Part shown: positions 53,123-63,586 of the stretch, one piece after another
Numbering within the stretch: the first letter of the stretch is position 1
How the letters are laid out: every line of letters begins with the position of its first letter
Assembly (NCBI GenBank): GCA_903813345.2
Contig: CAIIXF020000001.1
Coordinates: 18,371,915 to 18,435,914, forward strand
Origin: Owenia fusiformis
Lineage: Eukaryota > Annelida > Polychaeta > Sabellida > Oweniidae
Direction: 5' to 3'
DNA length: 64,000 nt
Notes under the pieces: generated by a model
The model's database searches: none
Seen by the model: only the letters and a program-made list of their open reading frames with translations
Told to the model about the DNA's origin: nothing
Made by a program: the position numbers and the translations under genes

Positions 53123-53632
53123 CCCACCTTGATGCTCACAATATTATTAGTTCAATCTTAAGTCAGATTTGAATTTCTGAGAACTCTGTAGATGATTTTG
53201 AAAAGAATGGTCAAGCAAGTTGAAAAAATACATTTTTTGACCCTGAGAACGTCATTAAAGGTGAAATCTCAAATCTAAAGTCAGATTTAAACTTCTGAAA
53301 ACTATTTAGATTATTTTGAAAAAAAATTGAAGCAAGTTGGAAAAAGACCTCTTTGACCTTGAGAAGGTCATTGAAGGTCAAATCTCTTTTGACCTTGAGA
53401 ATGTCGTTGAAGGTCAAATCTATAGTCAGATTTGAACTTTTGAGAACTTGTGCATGATTTTAAAAAAAATTGAATTCAGTCTAAGCAGTATTTGTTAAGT
53501 TATTGGAAGTTTTAAGAATTTGTTACCGACGCCAACCGCCGCCCGCCGATCGCCAACCACCAACCACCAACCGCCGCCACAAAAAACGGAGATCATAACA
53601 ATGTGTCACCACTTCTTGGTGGTGACATAATA
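53123..53632. mobile_element. dispersed element inserted in the satellite
   Basis: Satellite units stop near 53,122 and resume near 53,640, so this block interrupts the array. Inside are three diverged copies of an AGTCAGATTTGAA(C/T)TT...GAGAACT...GATTTTGAAAA phrase (about 53,161, 53,279 and 53,412) and several AAGGTCA blocks. A GCC-rich tail follows (53,527-53,580), then a 9-bp perfect stem around 53,604-53,627 (TGTCACCAC/GTGGTGACA). It shares its tail with the repeat at 51.1 kb. There is no coding capacity, no clear target duplication and no CTRR end to support a Helitron. Confidence 0.5.
53354..53398. promoter_or_regulatory. cluster of nuclear-receptor half sites inside a repeat
   Basis: TGACCTTGA (reverse TCAAGGTCA, an ERR/NR5A-type extended half site) is at 53,354-53,362 and again at 53,390-53,398. 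AGGTCA at 53,365-53,370 and 53,375-53,380 forms a direct repeat with a 4-bp spacer (DR4). These are sequence matches only. Confidence 0.3.
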
Positions 53633-53960
53633 CTGCCATGCGTTGATACAAAGTACATGGATGGTGTTATGTGTTAGAATGGTGTCATGTGTTAGTACAA
53701 TGTAAATTGATGCCGTCGTGTGTTAGTACAATGAACAGATCAATGGTGGCATGTGTGAGGACAATGTCATCAAAAGTGTTGATTGTTAGTACAATGTTCA
53801 TCAATGGTGTCGTGAGTTAGTACAATGTTCATCAATGGTGTCGTGTGTTAGTACAATGTTCATCAATGAAGTCGTGTAAGTATACATGTACATTACTGAG
53901 ATCATATTGTATTATCAATAATTTTACATTCAATGTTCATCAAAAATATCATGTGTAAGT
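53633..53960 (+). repeat. 31-bp satellite, right block, degenerate
   Basis: The array continues with phrases such as GTGTTAGTACAATGTTCATC and AATGGTGTC. About ten copies are present, more diverged than in the left block, fading out by about 53,960. Confidence 0.75.
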
Positions 53961-54188
53961 ACAGGGACTTACAACCCCTCGACGAAGATGCTGACCTTCA
54001 AAGATATCTGAATTCATTGACTTTTCTTGAGTTTTCCATGCAAATGAGAACAAATAGTAGTCTTATCATTATTTTGAGGTACGCAAAACATCAAAGTTAA
54101 TGTGTTAAGATAACGCATGGGTGATACCGAAACCCCGGGACCGAAACGTTACAACTAATTTCGTCACGAAATAATCAATGGATTATGA

Positions 54189-54201
54189 CCCCCCCCCCCC
54201 C
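54189..54201 (+). repeat. C13 homopolymer
   Basis: Thirteen C in a row on the + strand. Confidence 0.9.
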
Positions 54202-54359
54202 TCAGTTATATTTAAGTTGCTAGTAATTATAAGATGGAAAAGATATATTCCTCGAAGCCAGCATCTCGATTCACAGGGCTTCAGTTGCTCCAACTTGTTA
54301 TTACACCCTTGGAAGAAGATGAGAAGTCAGATAAAGAGAAAAATCCACTATTTGCTTCA

Positions 54360-55087
54360 TTAAAGTCCCCGTCTAAAGTTTGAAAATATTTTTTATCATT
54401 CATTTACTTTTTGTCATGACTTAAAAGGTTTTTAGAGATTTTTGAAAAAGTATATTTTTGAAAAAAAGTTGTGAGCATTTCATTTCTCAAATATTCAAAT
54501 TCCCCGCCATTTTTCATTAATCATCAAATATTTCTTAATGCATTTCAAAAAAGATTATCTTTTTAACACCAATGCAAAGATTGAACAAAGGACACGCTAT
54601 TTCAATAATAAAATGCCATATTTAATGGGCCACTTCAATGTTTTAGCATATAAAAAATATTTTGCAACATTAGTGATGTCACTTAGGTGGCAAAAACTTT
54701 TTGAAAAAATTGAAATTTTTTTTCGATGTCAATCTTTTCTAAATATGCTAGACTTCAATAATAAACCAATGTTGATTGTCTTACCAGGTTAATATGAAGA
54801 ATATATTATGTTTTAGATATCATTGTACCATTGGTTTCTATGAGAACTAAAATTTTGAAATGCATTTTTCTCAGAACCATTTTCATGTTGGATGAGTTCA
54901 TTTCTCGCTTATTTATGAACCGATTTTCTTAATTTTTTTAATAAATTCACAAATTTTGGAACAAAAAGTCAAAAACCACTTTTCAAAATTTTAAAAAAAA
55001 AGTTTCACATATCACATTTTGATAACATTGGGTAAAACTACAATATAAACCAAAGTGGTTTCAACTTTATATGCATGGGAACTTTAA
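54360..55087. mobile_element. putative TTAA-flanked nonautonomous DNA transposon
   Basis: The left end is TTAA|AGTCCCCGT and the right end is ATGGGAACT|TTAA. Inverted, the right end reads AGTTCCCAT, giving 9-bp terminal inverted repeats with two mismatches between TTAA duplications. TTAA target sites are typical of piggyBac-type elements. The 728-bp interior is AT-rich with many A and T runs and no transposase. The 84-codon open frame inside looks accidental. Confidence 0.42.
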
Positions 55088-56136
55088 CAATTTATTAAGT
55101 AAGCTAAATATTGCAATATTTGTATAAGTACGTTTATGTGTTTCATTTAGGTTAATAAAAATCATTTTATAATGAAAACAAAAGAGTGGGTTCTTCTCGG
55201 ATTCGAACTCGCTCCTTCATGTTCAGATCACGAAGATATTTTGCTCGCGATTCAAATATCACTTTGTATTAAGTTTTCAAAGGAGCTATTCTGATCGTTC
55301 AGATGATGTTATGATCTTTTTCTTGTTAAAACCAAGCGATGATAACATGCTGATCAAAGTCAAGTTTATTGAAAACATAAGTCATCGTTCATGTTTTATG
55401 TATTCTATATTGAAAGACTCAACACCATATGGTTTAGTGCACTTCTTTTTCCATTGTTATATCTTCTTGAATGACCGAATACACATTACGTTCCATAATC
55501 CACAAATCTACAGCTTTCAGCATGTGCTTTTGACATAAATACCAACTGACAAATGAGATGAAACGATACCAAAATATCTGCTTTGTAAAATGCCAAATGT
55601 CAAAATACTTTATAAATCATGTTAGACGTATGATATCACGATTGACAGGATATCAACCTTTTATTGTTAATCTGTCAATTTATTTACTACACATGACTTT
55701 CATTCTCATCCTGATTTTCAAATTAGAATCAAATGTCTAAACAAAAGTGTAGGAAACACAGACATATCCAACTGATAAAATGACTGTCCATTATTATACA
55801 CATCGACATCAAGATCTGAATCCCATGTGATAACTTGTAAATAATCGATGTATGATTCAAAATCAGTCAAGCTTCAAACTAGCAAATTTCTTGGAACCGT
55901 CTGTCAATAGTTTGGCATCAAATATGACAGGACAGAATATTACGATTATGTTTCAATAGTGTAACTTGATCGAGTGAGTAACGTCCAGAGTGGGCTAGCT
56001 TTGAACATCTACCACTTGTTCTTGTAAAACTGACTTGTAATGAAACATAAACGTCTATGGGAATACCTTCAAGAGTAAATTGTTTCACCATCGAGTGTTT
56101 GCTTCCTAGTTGCGATTCAGACATGTATAACGTCTT

Positions 56137-56150
56137 GTTGCTATGGTAAC
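56137..56150 (+). promoter_or_regulatory. X-box-like RFX motif, first of a pair
   Basis: GTTGCTATGGTAAC fits RYYNYYATRRNRAC fully. The next site begins 43 bp to the right. Confidence 0.38.
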
Positions 56151-56179
56151 CATGCATAAGATGAAAGGGGTGTTACACG

Positions 56180-56193
56180 GTAACCATGGTAAC
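56180..56193 (+). promoter_or_regulatory. X-box-like RFX motif, second of a pair
   Basis: GTAACCATGGTAAC has both half sites of the mammalian form GTNRCC-N2-RGYAAC. Confidence 0.38.
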
Positions 56194-57900
56194 GATACAG
56201 TTTGAAGTGGCTGATGACAGTTTTGACAGAACTGGTACAGAGCAGGAATGTTTGGGATCAGTCAGTCAGGTTGCTTCCATGCCTTGTTGTTGCCATTCAT
56301 ACACAGCAAGTGAACGTATCTCTAGTTGGTACATCTTAAACATCTTTGGTAGAACTTTGTGAGCAACCACTGGAACATAGCAAACACAATGCCACGTAAA
56401 ATACCAGCTTCCAAGAAAACACGCATTTATGAATATAAAGAGAAAAACACAAAAGACTACAGAATGAAAAAAAAAACAGAATGCAAATAACACAAAATGA
56501 ATAATATGCTCTATATTTCTACATCTGAATGTAATTGTTTCTGACAAAGTTGAGCGTTCTGATCTAAAATTGTCTGCAACTTGCGTATTGTGTTGCTAAT
56601 TTTCCTTTTCATCATGGCCAAATATATCTAATAGCAGAATTGTGAAAGCATTGGGACATGACAAATGGATTCCATGCTCATGTTTCAATAAAAATGAAAA
56701 ATTTCTGTGAATTTGAAACCACGCTTAAGTAATTCATATTGGAAGGCTAATTACTGATATCGTTTTCAATAATAACAATCACCTGAATTGTTACAAAGAT
56801 TATCCATGTAGCGGTAATTAACACGACGTTTTGAACAATATCACTCGAACCATCAAAGGAAAAATGAATTGACAAGGTATTAAAATAACTATGTAAAGTT
56901 TCATACATAAATTGATTGGGGCATGCGATCTATCAAGTGGCTGATGTAACCATAGAAACAAGAATTCCCAGGATATGTCAAGAAGTGATCTGCTCCCTAC
57001 CAACGATTCTGTTTTGCCTAACACCATCACAACATGCAGTTTAGGGATTTGTATAAATAATTTTGTAAAGAAGCATTGCATGTATCTTAAATTATGAAAC
57101 ATTTAGATTTCAAGTTGCAGCGTGGCTTGCTCTATCAACTAAAATTCGTGACTCTATGACGTTGTATATTAATCTTAATGTTTTATATGTTTTGGGGATT
57201 TGCGTTTTTCAAATCCGCTCCTGCTCATTACGTTTCAGAACACTTTGTATCGTCATGTTCATTGGTTACGTAAAAGACACCATATTGACTTGGTTGACAA
57301 AATTGTTTTTTGGCCAGGATAAGTTAGGCTGCCTTGTGGTACTTTTTCCAATTCCAACTAAGAAGTCTCATAAATTCACTGTGAAATCCAAGAATAGTCT
57401 GCAATAAATACGTTAATACACCCGAGTGATTAATATTGAAAACATGGTGAAATTTTGAGTTGAAAGGTTGTTAATTAGAAATGAGAAGTAAGAAGACATT
57501 ACTGGGGATTACCTGGATTGCGGGGTTCACATTAGGAGACACTATAGAGCTTTATATGAGAGGGCTGGATTAGGATTATGACCATTCTAGCTATCACTAT
57601 ATCTCACTCTTTTTATCAATTTTCATCAAGCGGTAAATTTCCTCCGAATTACATTTCAAATCAATGATGTCAGAGACTAAGAGCATATTTCATTGGCATG
57701 CAACAATACTCCCCATTGGGTTAAAGGCCCGTAGGATTTCCAGTACGGTCGATGTTGAATCGTATCGGTGATCTGAAGTGTTGAAACTTATTAAATCAAA
57801 GTGAATTAGACTCACCCAGTATATTTTGAAAGTCGTCATGACTCCCCTCAAAAACACAAAGATTCAAATGTGCTTTACGTTTTACATGAAATATACAGGG

Positions 57901-58812
57901 TAGGCCAAACAAGTACATTCACATTTAAGTTCCATGTCTAAACATTATAGCATAGGTTATGTATGATATATCCAGGCCTGTAAGACACTTTTCTCCAAGG
58001 GAGGTGCGGTTTTTAATAAAGAGAAAATAGAATTGTAATTTTTTCCGCGTAAATCAACTCTCCTAGAAAATTTTACAATTTTAAGATGATATTTGGTGCT
58101 TTCTGGGCACTTTTAAAGTGTATGAGTCAATAAAAAAATATTTTTTTCAAATTTTGGGGGTGTCAAAGGGGGGGGGGGTGCCAAAGGGGGCTGTACGGTT
58201 GGGGTGCCAGAGGGGGGAGCGAGTGTTTGTCCCCCATATCTGTCCCCCAGAAACATTGACCATATAAAGTTGCTGCTATTTGATGAAGTCTGGGCACCTA
58301 AAATGTATATGATACATGAAATAAATTCAGAATTTCTGTCAATTGTTTTGTGGGGGATGTGAGGGGTGGCCTACTTCCTTAGAAAATTTTACAATTTTAA
58401 GATGCTTTTTGATGCTTTCTGGGCACTTTTAAAGTGTATGAGTCAATAAAAAAGATTAAATCATTAATTTTTTCAATTCTTTTTTGGGGGGTGTCCAAGG
58501 GGGGTGCCCGAGGGGGAGGTGGGGTGAGGATGCCAGAGGGGGAGCAAGTGTTAGTCCCCCAGAAACATTGACTATATCAGAGCTATTTGATGATGTCTGG
58601 GCACTTCAAAAGTGTCTGAGACAATACATAAATTAAATTCAGAACTCTTCAATTGTTTTGTGGGGGATGAGGGGTGGCCCACTCCCCCTAGAAAATTTAA
58701 CAATTTTAAGATGCTATTTGGTGCTTTCTGAGCACTTTCAAAGTGTATGAGTCAATGGAAAAAAAATTGAAAAAAAGTTTTTTCAAAAAAGTTTCCCCAA
58801 ATTTGTTTGGCC
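57901..58812. repeat. G-rich tandem repeat, about 310-bp dimeric unit
   Basis: AGAAAATTT(T/A)ACAATTTTAAGATG starts at 58,065, 58,381 and 58,690, spacings of 316 and 309 bp. Within each unit TCTGGGCAC occurs twice (58,102; 58,289; 58,419; 58,596; then TCTGAGCAC at 58,728), so the unit is itself a diverged dimer with alternating spacings of about 180 and 131 bp. GGGGG-rich linkers include a run of 11 G (58,168-58,178). GGCCAAACAA at 57,903-57,912 and its inverse TTGTTTGGCC at 58,803-58,812 enclose the block and may be the ends of a nonautonomous element. Confidence 0.75.
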
Positions 58813-59020
58813 ATGATATCTATGGTTAGATTTTAAATTCCAGGTTGACATTATATTTCCATCCAATCGGTTAAATATTGCCAAAGTTAATTTTGATTGT
58901 TCGTACCATGGGCATAATTTTGACAATCATATTTAAAACATAAACGCGACATATCAAAATCAAAATTTGTTAATCGAGTAAGATTAAGTTCTTTAATTCT
59001 TGATATCAACATTGTAAATG

Positions 59021-59026
<6 letters not shown>

Positions 59027-59058
<32 letters not shown>
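59027..59058 (+). repeat. A32 homopolymer
   Basis: Thirty-two A in a row. It might mark the tail of an old retroposed sequence, but no body is recognisable on its left. Confidence 0.9.
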
Positions 59059-59061
<3 letters not shown>

Positions 59062-62000
59062 CTGGTTGTCTGCTACAGGTACAGATAGGTTGTCCAACTG
59101 ATCAGTTTCAAAGTAATGACTGATTACATTTTTTAATGGCTGAATATTTGTAATTGATCTTTCCAGTGGTATATCACATTTGACACAAACTGCGAATATT
59201 GAATTCAAGCTTGGTACGCATGCCCACTCTCATTCCAAATTATTCTAACCACACAAACTTAATCAATCAAATTAAAATGAAACTAAACACAACCATTTGT
59301 AAAACTAGTTCGTCTCAACCTCCATATACTACTTGTGTATCCACCCTAGTTCCACATATTTTGATGTATTAAGTTTTGTGCAAATTGATGCTGGATTTCT
59401 CTACTGACCAGCAAGTATTGTTACTTGATTGAAGGGCTTTTTGATCGAGTCTCGTCTTGAACATGTTGGGATGCCAGTGTAAAGGGTAAGATAAATACAT
59501 ATTATCATTTAATTGTATTCCTCTTTCTGTTTGCTTTTTGCAGGCATCGTGAAAAATCATGGCCTTTTATTAGTTCTTTTTAGAAACTATTTCTAGCTGA
59601 AAAACAGGAAGATGCATGTTAGGATCGGAGTATCAGCTGAGGTATCAGAATGTTGTGCGATATCGTTTTTGAATTTCTCATTAATTTTATAACTCATCAA
59701 TATGGTTTATTGTGATTTGTTTTTACTTTTTGGTGTTAGATTCATTTTAGTATCTTCTCATCTTTCTGTTCTTTACGAAATGACAATTTTGTATTTCACA
59801 GTTCACTTATGATTTTCAATATAAAGTAGTGGAAATGACAAGTTCAATCTCCAACCGAAGTTCCAAACTGTTTGCTCTTGCTCTTAATAGGACAAGAGTG
59901 AGATCACTGCATTTGGGGAATGGCAGATGGAGATGTGTGACACACGCATGCATGCCTTCTCATCACTTGCGTTTGTTGTCGAGTCAACATCGGTGGTCTA
60001 TATAGTATCATATTCAACCCCAAATATATGTTATTAACCTTCTTTTCAACTTTTTAAAAGAGATAATGCTGGTGAATGAGCTGTTACTTTTGCACAAACT
60101 CAACTATAATACTAGGGTTTTTTAGACACTTTAAAGTGGTATATGTTCCTACAAAAGAGGATTTCACTGTGTTTACACATCAGAAAGAGAAAGTTTGAAT
60201 ATGAAAATATATATATAGTGCATGGTCTTAAGCTTGGACATCAGGTCAGTTTTCAAAGGGACGGTATTGGACTGTGAAAAAGAGGATTGTGATATGTAAT
60301 ATATGATATAATAACAAAATACTGAAATGGTTGAGGAATAAGAAAGATGTTTCAGGGACTCCGGGCTGATCATTTATTTGTTAAAAGAGCAGTGAATCAG
60401 AGCGTGTTGATTTATTAACTTTTCACAAATTAACAGTGAAAAATATGACACCTTACTACATTTTAAAGAAAATGCCATTAGTGGGGTCGTAAGAATTAAT
60501 TAGCGAGGGTCGTTAAATAGTTATTTATATCAATATGGTGAAGCTCTGACAGGCATACTTTTGAAAAATGATTCTCTGAAAGAAGCAAAAGTAATGTTTT
60601 TATTAATTCAAAAGAATATAGAGAATTAGTTCCGTCAATTTGGAAGTATATTGAAAGAAATGACTCTATGAAACAGGAGAATTATCAGTTCCTTTAATTT
60701 GAGGAGTCGAGTATTTCGTTGTAGATGATAAAACTCCGACTATATGGGCCAGAATCAGAAGCGGTAAATACACACTTGATCGTCGTTGATCCCCGATGAA
60801 AAGGTAATAGATATTTTGACATTGTAACAGCACAAAGTTTAAAAGAAATAATCGATTGATAATTATATAAGGGTTTGTTTGCAATTTATTAAAAGATTAT
60901 TGGATTATATTGTTAAAATTGCCATGGGAACCACAACAAAAATGTGAGTGACATGCCATGTGGAGAATAATAAGCACCTTTAAAATTTTAAACTGGATTT
61001 ATGTTTTAAGAATAACAACAATTTGTTGTCAAAGTGGAACGTCTACTGCTATTATTAAACAGATATCTCTCTTATCCTTTTTAAATATCTGTTAATTCAC
61101 TGGTCATTAAAGAATATCACGTGGTCTAATATTGGATCAAACCAACAACTAGGCGTTAATCCTTAACGCCATTAAAACTTCTTAAATGGCCATTTGGATT
61201 ACATTACATTACCTATCAAGAAGCTATTATCATTAAGGTATTATGCAATAATCCATCGATGATCTCAATGAATATTTTATTATTTTAAGCTATTGTACTC
61301 GACTTTATCTATCGAGAAAGTTACTAGAATTCTTACGTTTCTAATAAATTGTTATTTTAATCTTATATTATGCAATATCCTTGAATTTAATCTATGTCTC
61401 AATATGGCTTACTTTGACTCGGAATGTTTTGAAAGACATGGTTTAAGTATGTGATAATGTATGACAAAGCTATTATATCTCTATTATCGCCCAATATACC
61501 AGGTAAATACAGTGAGTGACATGACCATTGAAGATAAGACAATGGGAATACTCAACAACAATGGAGGGATAAAAAGCCAGATGAAAGTTGTAAAAACTCT
61601 TGAATGCGATTGAATTAACCCTGGGAAAATATCCCCTATGACCGGATATGGGGAATATGAAATCGGTTTACAATGGCTATAACAATGTATACAAAATAAT
61701 GTATAAAAAATAATTGGTTATCTTATATTTCTTCGGTGTTATATTTAAAAGATTATAGGATTATTGTTGAAATCGCAATGAAAACTTTACTTTGGCACAA
61801 ATCCTGTGTCAATTTAATCCATTTCTCAAGCCTATAATTTATTAATTAAAAATTATGCACAGTCATGTTGAAGTATGTTGAATTTTCTTTGGTGACAATG
61901 TGTGACCGAGTTAACAATTCGATAATTTGCATTTTTTGATATCGTAAAGTTAACACCTGAAATGCCGTACTTCATGCAACATTTTGAAACAATGAGAAAC

Positions 62001-62940
62001 ATAAAAATACATTTCAAGTTATCCTCATTGAATACAGCATCATAAACTTTAAGGGCATTTTTCTAGTTTTGAAATAAAACCTTGGCAAGTTGTAACAAGT
62101 CTCGAGTGTTCTTGAAATAAAAGCTGGTAAAGGCGGTTTTAATTGCTGCTACACAAAGAGATATTTCAATCAAATTAAACCAAGAGGCTCTGGACGGTAA
62201 TCCTATCTGGTTGAATATTAGCATTTCCCCTCTCTTTCTACTCAGGGGTATTGACAAACAACTGCCCAGATATTCCGAGCGTTCAAAACCGATTCATTAC
62301 ATAGAGTATATTAAACATTTCAATATCCTGAATATATTCAAACCACCTTGGGTGAGTAAATACATTTTACATCTCATTTAAGTTATCATATATTTCCAAT
62401 CATACTAACGATGCATAAATATCAACAAAATCTAGATAGTAAGACTGTGCAAATATTGGTACTTGCCTTGATCGAGACGCATATAATGGCTAAACATCCG
62501 ACTAAGTGCAACGTTATTCCTTCTTTACACACATCTGTTGATGAATTTCAAAATGATACTTCCTTGAAAATGTAAGCTTCTTAGTCGACTTCACACTTAT
62601 TTACATTTGAATTCACTGCCACAACTTGCGTCGACGATCTTGGTTTTGGTCTGTCAAAATGTTTGGGAATGATTATAAATGAGTTTTGCCGAAACCTGAT
62701 GGATTTTTGGTGTTACAATGTGAGGAATCAGTTTTAGGTGAGGAGAGAGGGCCGCTAATGAGCCAGTATTTATTAGCCGTCAATGGTTAAGACTTTCTCG
62801 AGTTGGTTGCTGACGTGACTCCGTCTGACAGAAGAAATGAAAAATAACTAAATCATTGACCATAATCACTGTTTGGATGTTGTCAAGTTGATGTTGTAAG
62901 TGTGGCACAAGTGGTCTTGCCTCATTGCCCCTTGCTACTT
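59059..62940. other. spacer upstream of Hox2
   Basis: AT-rich and noncoding, with many TTAAT/ATTAA phrases typical of homeodomain core sites but also of the base composition. An X-box match, ATTGCCATGGGAAC, is at 60,918-60,931. No gene and no clear repeat family was seen. Confidence 0.4.
60918..60931 (+). promoter_or_regulatory. X-box-like RFX motif
   Basis: ATTGCCATGGGAAC fits RYYNYYATRRNRAC at every position, about 2.3 kb before Hox2 exon 1. Confidence 0.3.
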
Positions 62941-62953
62941 GTTCCACTAGGGC

Positions 62954-62960
62954 TATAAAT
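62954..62960 (+). promoter_or_regulatory. possible Hox2 TATA box
   Basis: TATAAAT sits in a GC-richer context (CCACTAGGGCTATAAATGC). It would start a leader of about 280 nt before the Hox2 ATG. An acceptor-like TTCTTTTACAG ends at 63,013, so a spliced leader is also possible. Confidence 0.33.
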
Positions 62961-63076
62961 GCAACTTATGTCAGGGATGATTATTCAATTAAAACTTATT
63001 AATTCTTTTACAGTGAGGATTTGCTGAAATGTTGATCGGAGAAGATTTCCCGCTTGTTCAACCAAACAGATCACAA

Positions 63077-63126
63077 CTGTCATGTAGCGAACGCTGTCAA
63101 TTCTGATTGGATGAGGCGGATCACGT
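63077..63126 (+). promoter_or_regulatory. Meis/Prep- and CCAAT/Pbx-like sites before Hox2
   Basis: CTGTCA (reverse TGACAG, Meis/Prep core) is at 63,077-63,082 and 63,094-63,099. TGATTGG, an inverted CCAAT box with a Pbx-like TGAT core, is at 63,104-63,110, and CACGTG (E-box) is near 63,122. Another TGACAG is at 62,826-62,831. Vertebrate Hox1/Hox2 auto- and cross-regulatory enhancers pair Prep/Meis and Pbx-Hox sites in this way; the function here is inferred. Confidence 0.3.
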
Positions 63127-63264
63127 GTCTAATGAAATGGACAATCTCTTACTCCCATAACACAAGCGAGTTTAGAGAGACTGATACATGACATTGAATG
63201 GAGCAATAAACTAGCTTTTAAAACTATTCACAGACTTTTAAAAGTATAACATCGGGACTTAAAC

Positions 63265-63586
63265 ATGATGGAAAGTGAACGAGAAAGTGGATTCATCAAT
63301 AGTACTCCGTGTATGGCAGAGTTTATGGCCGATGTACCAGGAATGAATGAATCTGCGTTTGGTAGGTCATCAATCACCGTCGAGTCACGACTACCTCCCT
63401 ACTGCCAGCCTCTCAATAGCTCGAGTCAGCTGCACTCTGCCATTAGCCAGGTCACTTCCACCGGCAGAAAATCTCTGGGAGCCACAAAACAACAACCAGC
63501 TTCCCACTTGCCCGAATATCCATGGATGCGGGAAAAGAAACCAGCCAGGAAGTCACCCCCGACTCCCGTTCTCACAACCCCCTTAG
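63265..63586 (+). CDS. Hox2: Hox2/proboscipedia, first coding exon (partial gene)
   Basis: The first ATG (A at -3; a second Met follows at once) opens 107 full codons. They end in the donor CTTAG|GTAAGC, phase 1, and the gene runs on to the right of the window. GFINSTPCMAEFMADVPG at residues 9-26 matches the conserved N-terminal Hox2/pb motif (FINSQPS-AEF type). The hexapeptide LPEYPWMREKK is at residues 82-92 and is followed by a basic, Pro/Ser/Thr-rich stretch, as in other Hox2 proteins. It is an anterior patterning transcription factor that binds DNA with PBC partners. The homeobox must lie in the next exon outside the window, so it cannot be inspected. The frame at 63,347-63,586 is a shadow. 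Confidence 0.95.

Larger units (their letters stand above)
55088..57900. other. Hox3-Hox2 spacer
   Basis: Noncoding DNA without a recognisable gene. It holds a pair of X-box motifs at 56,137-56,193 and a third, inverted and imperfect, at 56,946-56,959. A tRNA-like phrase near 55,195-55,225 was rejected. Confidence 0.4.

Noticed and set aside
53604-53632. Helitron 3' hairpin
   Set aside because: The stem is good but no CTRR terminus follows at the usual distance, and no matching 5' TC end was found.
55190-55260. tRNA-like phrase on the minus strand (GAGTTCGAATCC T-loop-like)
   Set aside because: The bases around the loop do not form a 5-bp T stem, and I could not fit the other arms or an acceptor stem. 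At best a tRNA-derived repeat relic.
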